Positions 55,017 through 64,000 of a stretch of DNA of 64,000 nucleotides are shown piece by piece. How positions within the stretch are numbered: the first letter of the stretch is position 1; every line of letters starts with the position of its first letter. Both the position numbers and the translations under genes were made by a program. The DNA comes from Ashinkailepas kermadecensis (lineage: Eukaryota; Arthropoda; Thecostraca; Neolepadidae), in the NCBI GenBank assembly GCA_034440615.1, contig JAOTOM010005153.1, positions 1,119,501 through 1,183,500 of the forward strand, written 5' to 3'. The notes beneath the pieces were generated by a model, which saw nothing but the letters and a program-made list of their open reading frames with translations, did no database searches and was not told the DNA's origin.

Positions 55017-58000
55017 TTAATATTGCAACCTTACGATGAACAAGTGAGCGGAATAATGTGATTTGGATACCAACACGTTGAACAGCACATCAACATAAAA
55101 GGCAACCAAAACTAGCACATGAATCAATGGAGAATCAACTGGAACAGTAGAATGCTTAAGGGCAAGAGCAGATCTAAGAGGCGAAGCCGCCCCCCCCTCC
55201 CAGTATATGGTGCAGTATATGAGAATGTGTTTGATTGTAAGTGTTCGGCGATATGTTGTGCATTGAGGTCGTGGTTGGTTTAGAATGAGGTAGGAGTGTG
55301 TGAGTGCTGTGTGTCCGATGCGAAGTCTTGTCAGTATCCTTTCTTTGAGCCTGGTGTTCTGATTGATGGTGTGCCAATGTTCGTGTTTTGGATGTATATC
55401 GTGGAGTTGTGTTCTTGCTCTGTCCCATGTTTGTTGAATGCGTTTGTTGATTGCCTGGTGTATTATGGGGTAGCAGTCGGATTGTGAGAGTGGGCAGTTT
55501 GTGGTTTGTTGTAGTGTTGTGGCTATGTTTGCTTCGGTGTCTGCATGTTCGTTGCCTTGTATGTTTGTGTGGCTTGGTATCCAAAGGAGGTGTGGTTGTT
55601 GTCGATTGTTTAGTTTGTTATGTATATGCAGTATTTTGGGGATGAGGGGGCGTTTGGAAGTGGTGTAGGGTGTTATGCTTTGTATTGCTGATTTTGTGTC
55701 TGTGGCTATGATGTTCGATGTTTGTGTTGTAGATGATACAATAGGCCGAATATATTGCAAATAGTTCTGATGTGTATGTGGATGCTGTGTCTGGCAAACG
55801 GGCACGTAGAATGACACGTAGGATGTAGGTGCACGTAGGATGTAGGTGCACGTAGAATGTAGGTGCTTGTCTGGTATACAGCACCGCCGCTGAGCCCGTC
55901 TGTTGTGTGTGTGATTTGGAGCCGTCGGTATAGATGATGATGTGCCCCCCAAGTGTGTTGTGGGGTTTTGGTGTTTCCACCATGCTTTAGGTGGTGGGAG
56001 TGGTTTTGAGGTGGGGAGTGCGATGTGTAAACTTCTTGCGTGTTGTTGAATGCGGCATCCTATTGTAGTTTTGAATGATACTTTTTCATGAGTTGATGCC
56101 TGCGTTTGGAATGAATTTTTAGTGCCTGAGTGCATGGGTGTTGTCTAATGAGTTGCGTTTTGTAGTGGTATCTGAGTAATGTTTCTGTGCCTCTGTGTTG
56201 TAGTTCTGGTATGTGGTTGTATATGTGAAGAGCGAGGGGAGATGAGGTTGTGTATGCTCCTGTGGCTATCTTTAGGCATTGGCATTGAAGTAAGTCTAGG
56301 AGTTTGAGGTTTGTTTTAGCTGCGTTTTCGAAAAGTATGGATCCGTATTCCATGATTGGTCGAATGATATATTTGTATAAGGTCAGTAATGAATTTTGGT
56401 CGGACCCCCAATATGTGCCGAATAGTCCTCGTAAGATGTTTATCCTTTTAGTTGCGCGTTTTTTAATGTTTAGAATGTGTGGTTTGAAGGTGAATCGTGG
56501 ATCTAAAGTGATGCCTAGGAATTTTGCTGTGGTAACAAATGGTATGGAGTGTTATTTAGTTTCAGTGGGTGTAAATATGTGTGTCGCTTATAGCTAAAAG
56601 CCATGCATTTGGATTTGTGTGGTGCAATGTGTAGGCTTAGTAAGGCTAGCTTGTCGTGGAGATCTGTTAGTGCGTTTTGTAGGATTGTTACTGAGTGGGC
56701 CGGTGATTCATGTGATGTCCAGAGTACTATATCATCTGCATAGAGTGCGATGTTGACTGGAAGGTTGTCGGGAATGACTGAGTTGAGGCCGAGAATAAAG
56801 AGTAGGGGGCTGAGAACTGAGCCTTGCATCAAACCGGTTGTGGGGAATTTAGTGTCTGAAGTGTGGGGACCAATTTTAACTTGACATGATCGTTTCAGTA
56901 GGTAGAAGTGAAGGTAGTGTAGTTGTCTGCCCTGTATGTCTATGTTGTATATGTGTTGTAGTAGAGCTGTTATGTTGATGGTGTCATGTGCTTGTTTTAG
57001 GTCCAGGAAGGCGGCGACAGTGGAAAGCTTCTTTGCCGCCGCTTCCTGGATGTGTGTGATGAGGTAGGTGAGGTTATGTATACATGATCTCTTAGGAAGG
57101 AAGCCTGATTGAGTGGGAGCAATGAGTTTTTGTGTCTGGATGATGTAGAGGAGTCGTTTTTTGACAAGGCGTTCGAAAAGTTTGTGGAAGCAGCTGGTGA
57201 GTGCGATAGGGCGGTAAGAGTCGCATAGAGTTGAGTCAGTGTTTGGTTTAGGGATAGGTATAAGGAGGACGTGTAGCCATGATTGTGGATATGTATGTGT
57301 TGTCCATGCAGTGTTGTATGTTTCGAGGAGTACGTGTACTGCTTGTGTTGGGAGGTGTTTGAAGAAAGAGTAGTGTATATTGTCTGGGCCTACGCTTGTG
57401 TTTCCTGTCTCTGCAATTGCAAGTTCTAATTATGTGAGTGTAAACCTAGTGTTGCAAAGATGTGGGCGTGTGTGTCTGATTGGAGGTGGAGGGTTCTGTT
57501 GAAGTGTGGATGATCTAAGGTGGTAGGTATGCGTGAGCATGTTTGCGATTGTTTGTGGGTCTGTGATGGTGTTGTTGTTCTGTCTGAGTATGATGGCTTT
57601 TATTGGTGGTCGCTGTCGGTTTTGGAATGTTTTCAGGAGTGTCCAGATTTCGCCGAGAGGGGTGAATCTGTTGAATTGATTAGAGAAGTTAATCCAGGAT
57701 TTCCTTTTTGCGTTTTTAATGGTTCGTTTGCAGAGTGCTTTGAGTTGTTTGTATCTGGTGAGTGTTTCCGGTGTGCGGTGTCTTTCATATCTGTGTCGTG
57801 CATGGTTCCTCGCGCGGATTGCCCCGTGACATTCGTCGTTCCACCAGGGGGCCGCGCGAGGTTTGTGTTGGTGGCGTGGTTTTGTCTGTGGTATGTGTTG
57901 GTGTTCTGTAGTTAGGAGAATGTCGGATAATTGTTCTGGTGAGAGTTGAGGGTTGTGGGCTGTTTGTGCGGCTAGGGACTCTGAGAAGGGTGTCCAGGAT

Positions 58001-58370
58001 GCTTTTTTAAGATTCCATCGGCCAGGAGGGGAATTGGGTGGGCCGGTGGTCGGGATTTGGTTGAAGGTAATGGTGATGGGTGCGTTGTCGCTGAAGTGGG
58101 GTTCGGGATCGGCTGTCCAGGATAAGGAAAGAGATATGCGCGAGGATGCAAGGGTTACGTCAGGGGTCGTGGGAAGGTAAGCGGCGGAGATAGGGACGAG
58201 GTAGGTTGGTGATCCAGTATTGAGTACTGTGAGGTTGTGTTGGTTGGCTAATGTGATGAGTGTGAGTGCTCTGTGATCAGGTTGTGTTGTGCAAGTGTCC
58301 CATAGAGGGTGGTGAGAGTTGAAATCTCCGGTGAGTATGACTGGGGTGTGAATTTTGGGAGTGGTGTGAA
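55017..58370 (-). mobile_element. I-like LINE with endonuclease, RT and RNase H, decayed
   Basis: Read on the - strand from 58,370: the last third of an APE endonuclease (VILTGDFNSHHPLWDT at ~58,300), an RT palm with FLDLKQAHDTIN (~57,000), MQGSVLSPLLF and IALYADDIVLW (56,832-56,700), a thumb segment (56,353-56,060), then RNase H. The RNase H acidic residues are all visible but split between two frames: YTDGSKS and SELFAI in one (55,983-55,618), ATDTKSA and PSHTNIQGNEHAD in the other. A C-terminal TRLRIGHTAL block follows, with a degenerate Cys/His motif and a 3' UTR to about 55,017. At least four frameshifts are present. Domain order with RNase H places it in the I/R1-like superfamily rather than CR1. 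It is 5'-truncated, with no ORF1. Confidence 0.9.
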
Positions 58371-58819
58371 TTTTCCCAGGGTGTGAATTTTCCTATGTCC
58401 CGATGTCAGTTTCCAATCTGCTCGGGGCATGCGTTTTCATCACATCATATTGCACTGCATCTGGCACGGTATTCATCACATGGCCTCTCCGGCCGCATGA
58501 TGATATCACAGATGTGCGCTCATAACCATTGGAAGGCAATTATTCGAGAAGTAAACTATAACGGAGCAGCATCCATCGCATGACCTTTCAGACTGTCTTG
58601 TGATGGCAACACATTCAGACAAAGCCATCGAAAGTCAATGATTTGAGCAGTGAACTACAATGCAATACAAAAAAAACATGTAGCTAAGAAGATCTGGCTC
58701 AGAGCAAGAGATCTCCACATCGTCACCCCTCCCCCCGCAAGCGTTGGCGCCCACAGGCTCTCGTATGTCAGCTGATAAGCGATTCCACATCAATAAAGAT
58801 CGATATTCAACAGACCCCG
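58371..58819. other. Unassigned
   Basis: Two loosely similar segments (about 58,455-58,565 and 58,570-58,665) share catcacatgacct-like and gagcagtgaactac-like words, possibly an old duplication. Confidence 0.4.
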
Positions 58820-59380
58820 CGGCGAGCTCTGCGTGACCTTTGGCGGCTGTGGAAGCTCGGCAATAAGCGATTTCACGCGCGCGCTAGCGGGAAGTAATGG
58901 TCATGACATCCCAATCGCGAAGTCGGGCCATATACAGTAAGTTGATCGGAACATATCTAAATAATATAAGTGACCAAGCCAGGCTATAAAGGAACACACA
59001 GAGTATGCTCACCTACCCAAAACGACCAGTTTTTGGTCTAGTGACAGCTTGTTTATGCACAAAGTTTGAAAGTATTTATTTGGATCGGCGCCTCGCGTGT
59101 CGTCTGGTGATGATTCTGGCCACTAGCGGGGGGTAGTCGCCATGACATCCTGGCCAAAACGCCATGACATCATGGCGTACTCCGGCCAAGTCAATTTAGT
59201 TGATCTGAAGGCGTCCAAATTACATCAGCAGCGAAGTTTACCAATAAATAAACAACCAGAGCATGCTCACTTGTATAAAACGATCAGTGTTTGGTCTAGA
59301 AACAGCTTGCTTATGCGCAAACCATCAAAATGTTTATATAGATCCACGTCTGGGATGTCTTGTCGGAGACCTGGGAAGTC
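58820..59380 (+). repeat. Old tandem duplication, copies ~250 bp apart
   Basis: ctagcgggaagtaatggtca (about 58,881) matches ctagcggggggtagtcgcca (about 59,124), and ggtctagtgacagcttgttt (about 59,034) matches ggtctagaaacagcttgctt. The copies have diverged substantially. Confidence 0.75.
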
Positions 59381-59728
59381 GGAAAATCCGAACCTTACTT
59401 CCGAAGTAAACGCAACGACGACAGCTGTTTGCGAATTCAGTGGTCTTCAAATCTTGCGAGCAGGTTGCCACTCTGGTCAATGTCGCCAACCAGCTTCGAA
59501 TACGATAAGTAATTGACTCCTTGTAGTAGTCACGACCAATTGTAATTCACGTCTTTAAAATATGGCGCCATCATGTGTGCTCTCATCAGTGTCGGATCTA
59601 ATACTTGCCCAAGTGGGTTGAGTAATCCCGGATTTTGATGCCTCTAGACTTCAATGCCCCTAGCGTGATGTGTTGTGTTGGAGAGAGGGGGCGCTCTGAA
59701 AATACCTCACTAGCAGGTGTGCATCGTG
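59381..59728. other. Unassigned
   Basis: No feature recognised. Confidence 0.5.
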
Positions 59729-59970
59729 CCATAAAAGTCATCAAGTCATAAAGTATTAAGGCTTAATAAGAGCCACAGGGGCCCATCTGGGTTAAGCCTA
59801 TCTAGAAAAGGTACTAGGAATGTACATACTCCCACCCCAATCAATCCCTTATCCCAAGTTCCTAGGAAGCTATATATCCCAGCCTATCTAACACCACTCA
59901 CTTGCTACCGCATAACACCCTCAACAATCACAAGCTCCTCCCATCACACCCATCGTGCCACCATAGACAA
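59729..59970 (-). mobile_element. CR1-like LINE 3' UTR copy
   Basis: Reverse complement of the 3' UTR of the 31-32-kb copy, from ctatggtggcacgatgggtg through gggaggagcttgtgattgtt to the tttatgactt tail. It retains no coding sequence and is closer to the 32-kb copy than to the 29-kb one. Confidence 0.9.
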
Positions 59971-60019
59971 TCTCATCAGCATCACATCCCGAAGGAAGGT
60001 GCCGAATCCACTGCTAGGC

Positions 60020-60520
60020 ACACCCCACACAAATTCATAAAGCTAGTGCCAACAGACTCGGTCTCGCTGACCATGACCCGAGGTAGAGTTTTCTATTCTA
60101 GTTGAGGGTTCCAGCCGTGGAAGCTATTCGCTATGAGAAACGAGGGTCTCGCCTGACTCGCGCATGGATACCCGCAGAGCGGTGTGTACTTCACACCGTC
60201 TCGTGCGTCATGGTCGGCCCTTGAAACACCGAGCGAGGGGACATGTTCAATGCCCGCGTCCGTCCGTACCCGACACCGCATCAGGTCTCCAAGGTGAACA
60301 GCCTCTGGTCGATAGACGAATGTAGGTAAGGGAAGTCGGCAAAATGGATCCGTAACTTCGGGATAAGGATTGGCTCTGAGGCTTCGGTCGTTCGGGCCTC
60401 TCTGTGAAGTGGTCAAGGTTCCGCGATCGCTTGGGCTAGGTCTTGTGCTGGTCACGAGACTTACTGGACCTTGTCCGCGTGTCACCCGCCATGGATCGGT
60501 CTGGCTTGTCGCCATAGCTA
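60020..60520 (+). rRNA. 28S (large subunit) rRNA fragment
   Basis: The core at about 60,265-60,385 matches a conserved LSU rRNA segment: caggtctccaaggtgaacag followed by cctctgg, then aatgtaggtaagggaagtcg and gcaaaatggatccgtaactt with cgggataaggattggctctg. Upstream, gtagagttttctattc and ggcccttgaaa sit where conserved LSU words (gagttctcttttc, ggcccttgaaa) are expected, so the homology is collinear over at least 400 bases. It starts and stops within the gene; no other rRNA parts are present. It is therefore a dispersed fragment or pseudogene, not an rDNA unit. The - strand 151-codon frame here is the usual antisense-rRNA artefact. Conserved words are recalled from general knowledge; exact ends are uncertain. 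Confidence 0.88.
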
Positions 60521-60739
60521 GTGTTAGTTTTCTTGGGTTTTGTGGCATCGAGAGAGTTTGCAGCGCATATTCTTAGCACGCAAGGGGAGCAAGGGACACG
60601 TCCCTCCCTATAATGTCGGGAAAAAACATTCGTGAGGGGATAAACGTTGAAGTTTTCGATGAACAGAAATAAGAATACAGCAATCGCCCGAAGGTCGATT
60701 TCGATATTTGAATGTGAACAAAACTGGTTCAGGAGGTAG
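60521..60739. other. Unassigned
   Basis: Short spacer between the 28S fragment and the degenerate repeat. Confidence 0.5.
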
Positions 60740-61760
60740 AGGAGCTATTGGACAATAAAGGATCATTTGAGACCTGGCGGAACCCCTGCCCCACTTGAGA
60801 GTTGGTGGCCCTAGTGAGCCGGAGGAACTTTGAGAGTTTCAGAGGCTGGGTGGCCAGTAGAGGCCAGATGCCGATGTAAAGTTCCTCTGGGCCGATGTGA
60901 GTGGCCCCGGGCAGATGCAAAGGTTACGGGCTGATGGTTCTGGAAAGATGAATAGAGTCTCCGAGTCTATTGGTCCATGGGCCGACGCTGAGGGCCTCTG
61001 GCCGGGCCAGCGTGAAGGATCTCGAGGCGGACGGAGGGACCCTGGATCGGTGGAAGGCACCCGAGCTGACGGAGATGGTCCAGTCCAGGAAAATAATGTC
61101 ACTGGATCAGCGTAGGATAGGGTCCCTCATCCAAAAGAGAGGGTCCTAACCACTTGAAAACATTCCAGGTCGTCGGAGAGGGCCCCGAGGCGACATGTAG
61201 AGCCCATAGACCGGCGGAGGGCTCCAAGCCGATGTGAAGGAGTCGGGACTGACAAGGGGACCCCGGATCGTTGGGAGGGCTCTCTGCCTGATGGAGAGAG
61301 CCATGGTCAGTGTAGGAGGGTCCATGGGTCAACGGAGATGGCTCCTTAGTAGTCAAAGGGCTCATATCACTCTAAGGGGGCCCAGTCTATCAGGAGACCT
61401 TTATAATCGTGTGTGTCACCTTTTGACAATCTTATGTGCGCCCCGACCCCAAGGACCCTTCATATCCGCTCGGAGTCCTCTCTGACCATCGTGGCCCCTC
61501 TCCGTAGACTCAGTGACCTTCCCCGTCGGTTCAGGGCCTTCTTCGTTAACTCAGAGGTCCTCACCGGAAGCCCTTTCAACGACTCGGGGAGCCTCCGTCG
61601 GCCTGAAGGCCCTTCACGCTGGCCCGGACTGTGGCCCTTGGTGTCTGCCTGTGGGAACTCCCCGTCGACTGAGTATCCTCTTTATCGACCCGTTCGCTGG
61701 GAATCCGCGCCGGCTGATTGGTCGGCCCTGGAGCTCTTATTCGTGGTCCGGGTCACCCTG
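60740..61760. repeat. Divergent ~20-21-bp repeat, inverting near 61,400-61,440
   Basis: From about 60,780 to 61,400 the + strand repeats a gagggtccatgggtcaacg-like unit every 20-21 bases (counted at 61,210-61,390: 21, 20, 20, 20, 20, 20, 21, 20). From about 61,440 to 61,750 the same layout appears as its reverse complement (ggcccctctccgtagactca, then gaccttccccgtcggttca). Units share layout, not exact sequence. Frames here are not genes. Confidence 0.8.
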
Positions 61761-62901
61761 GAGTGCAAAATGTATTTATTGTGTGCTTCGTCACGACCTA
61801 TTGTTTCATCATGGTGAAACACAACATCTGGACGTTGTGTACCGACTTTGGGTGCCTAAGGGGCTTAAGGGGGTGGCTTGATCCCATGGCCCCGCCCCTT
61901 GATTCGCCACTGGCCGTGATTGCACCGCTTGTGGCCAAGATACGTCAAGCAGGCCAGAAGGAAAGCTTATATCAGATGAGCCTATTTTGTGATTGTTGCG
62001 GGTTTTAGGGTGCTGCTGTAAACAATTTATTCCTTGGCATTATTTGCGCTTCTTATGTTCAACGACAAAGGTCAATTGCCACCCCCCCCCCCATCATTTT
62101 TCCACTATCATGAATCTAGGTTATATGGAGAAAAATTATGCCCCAAATACCCAAGTGCATATCTGCGCCTGATGTTGCATTCCTGTGTTCTTCTGGTCCT
62201 GAACTTTATAGGGCGATATCGTGCATTTTTCCACACTTAGTATTCTTGTGACAATTGTGTCATCATTTTCAGTTTTTAGGTTGGGTCCAACCACAGGAGC
62301 ACAGGAATGATTTTCCAGCCAGAGGGGTAAGCCCTGATAGTCTTCTGTCCCTGTCCCGTTCCCACTCCCATTTACGTAAGGAACTAGGATTTCAGCAACT
62401 TTGGTTCTGGGCCCAAAATTCGTTGTTTCTATTTCTGCGGTCAAAATTTTCCGTTCAACTGCTCGAAAAATGGATCCCTGCTATTCCCATGTTCATAATA
62501 TCCTGTCTAACCTAGACACAAGTAACCGACCCCATCCCCACCCCCACCTCCCCATCGTAGAGACAAATGGCGTGTTCCCGTGATTATAAAATGTCAGGTT
62601 GTTACGCGGGTCCCATATTATTAGACCTTTGCGGGCTGGCGTTCCTGGCGTGCCGATGGCTATTGGTGGCTATTGCTAGATGAGCAGCATTGCTATATAT
62701 TGTTATATATCGCAACATAGCATATTGCTGTGTTGCTGAAAACATTTTAATCAGCAGCTGGCAACCAAAGTCGCAATGAAAATGATCGTCCCCGCACTAG
62801 TATGGCGGAACGGAAAATCATGTTTACTGTTTGTAATACACGACGATATGCAATAGCTCCACGTCCCTTTCAAAGGTAACGCATCTTGAAGGAAAAGTGA
62901 G
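61761..62901. other. Unassigned
   Basis: No gene supported. There is a short C-run at about 62,082-62,092 and AT-rich tatatt words at 62,690-62,730. Confidence 0.5.
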
Positions 62902-63345
62902 AGAGGCAGGTGGGTGGACCCACTCATCGAGCACGCCGCGTGTCATGGCAGTATTGACCGTAACGGAGACCCGCCGGCGGACCCGGGGCAGCACCGTCGG
63001 GAGAGTCCATCCAGAGGCAGGTGGGCGGACCCACTCATCGAGCACGCCGCGTGTCATGGCAGTATTGGCCGTAACGGAGACCCGCCGGCGGACCCGGGGC
63101 AGCACCGTCGGGAGAGTCCATCCAGAGGCAGGTGGGCGGATCCACTCATCGAGCACGCCGCGTGTCATGGCAGTATTGGCCGTAACGGAGACCCGCCGGC
63201 GGACCCGAGGCAGCACCGTCGGGAGAGTCCATCCAGAGGCAGGTGGGCGGACCCACTCATCGAGCACGCCGCGTGTCATGGCAGTATTGGCCGTAACGGA
63301 GACCCGCCGGCGGACCCGGGGCAGCACCGTCGGGAGAGTCCATCC
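62902..63345 (+). repeat. 111-bp repeat, four copies
   Basis: agaggcaggtgggcggaccc starts at 62,902, 63,013, 63,124 and 63,235. Copies differ at only a few bases. 111 is 3 x 37, so 37-residue units repeat in frame on both strands (a - frame of 208 codons reads through, with unique ends). GC-rich. It could be an intragenic minisatellite, but there is no other gene evidence. Confidence 0.96.
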
Positions 63346-64000
63346 ACTCGATTCAGATGTCGCCTGAACAGACACTGGAGAACTTCTGAAGGATGCCTTA
63401 TTTTTTCCGAAGCTTACCAGTTTTGTAGGTGGGGTCGGAACCCACCACAAAAAATATCATGAGAAATCCGGACCCTAGGAACCCCAGCGGTAGGGACGCT
63501 CATGCCTTGTATTCACAAGATATTTAACCTTCTATTGTTGTTAAAAACTGCATTTTCTTACCTGCAACCAGTCCCTCTGAAGAAGAATGCAAGAGTTTCG
63601 CTGCCATTTATAAAGGCAGGTTTGGAAGTGCATTTAAACATCATAATCTGAAGGGGGGCTTATCGACTTATTGCACGCTATCATTTGATGCTCACCATAA
63701 ATATTGAGCATAGTTGCCACCATTTCACAGGCATGCTCCTCCAGCTTCTGTTTTGCTGTGCAATACAATGGAGAATTACTTGCACTGGATGCTTACAATA
63801 TACCTGAAGTGCACCCTGTGATGGAACATTGAAAAACGCACTACCGCACCAAACCGCACTGTAAGCGTTAAGTTTCCTTAATTTAGGATACAGTTCAGGT
63901 CTGCAAACTTGTGCCTTATTGTTTTGTAAACTGTACGTCGCCAGACAGCTGCCGCCAGCTGCCATCGGACAGCTGCCGCCTGGCCCGATGGCACGACACG
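63346..64000. other. Unassigned window end
   Basis: No gene supported. gacagctgccgcc is duplicated at about 63,945 and 63,968, possibly the start of another array beyond the window. Confidence 0.5.

Noticed and set aside
59729..60520. 28S-LINE chimera by template switching
   Set aside because: The 28S fragment and the LINE tail are on opposite strands, whereas template switching would leave both in the same sense.
60093..60548. 151-codon - frame
   Set aside because: Antisense of the 28S rRNA fragment. Antisense rDNA peptides of this type are well-known artefacts.

Overview
This is eukaryotic nuclear DNA, most likely from an animal and probably an invertebrate; the sequence does not let me name the species. 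The evidence is several apurinic-endonuclease (APE) type non-LTR retrotransposons (CR1/L2-like and I-like), tRNA-derived SINEs flanked by target-site duplications, GT-AG style candidate exons, long microsatellites and an unusual density of minisatellites. I see no bacterial-style gene organisation, CRISPR array or virus. Most long open frames in the window are artefacts of tandem repeats without stop codons.

Layout. 0-2.5 kb: a GC-rich candidate terminal exon (550-720), a 57-bp duplication and a decayed reverse transcriptase (RT) fragment on the + strand. 2.5-6.4 kb: a nearly complete CR1/L2-like LINE on the - strand, apparently inserted into that older + strand LINE, whose RT seems to resume at 6.5 kb. 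9.6-11.7 kb: a 50-bp satellite whose monomer contains an inverted repeat. 13.7-15.9 kb: a very divergent ~21-bp repeat with an A-tract in most units. 16-19 kb: a LINE tail, an 87-bp palindrome, MITE-like elements, a foldback element and a 12-bp array. 20.6-21.9 kb: a 24-bp array. 26.4-28.3 kb: 10-bp, 35-bp and GA repeats surrounding a SINE and a GC-rich candidate first exon on the - strand. 29-32.5 kb: two 3' fragments of one CR1-like LINE family, the second bounded by a 77-bp direct repeat. 32.6-46.3 kb: many minisatellites, three SINEs, candidate exons and a low-complexity stretch that may be an assembly artefact. 47-51 kb is mostly unassignable. 51.2-54.4 kb: a nested higher-order minisatellite, another RT fragment and two tRNA-like SINEs. 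55.0-58.4 kb: a decayed I-like LINE with endonuclease, RT and RNase H on the - strand. 59.7-60.5 kb: a LINE tail next to a 28S rRNA fragment. 60.7-61.8 kb: a second ~20-21-bp degenerate repeat that flips orientation. 62.9-63.3 kb: a 111-bp repeat.

No multi-exon host gene could be reconstructed. The best host coding candidates are short GC-rich exons with good splice signals (550-720 +; 27,044-27,276 -; 45,098-45,223 -) and one transmembrane-segment exon (42,131-42,349 +). They were called by eye from frame openness, splice consensus and composition, so confidence is modest. The best supported calls are the LINE domains, the SINE target-site duplications, the 28S core and the tandem arrays.
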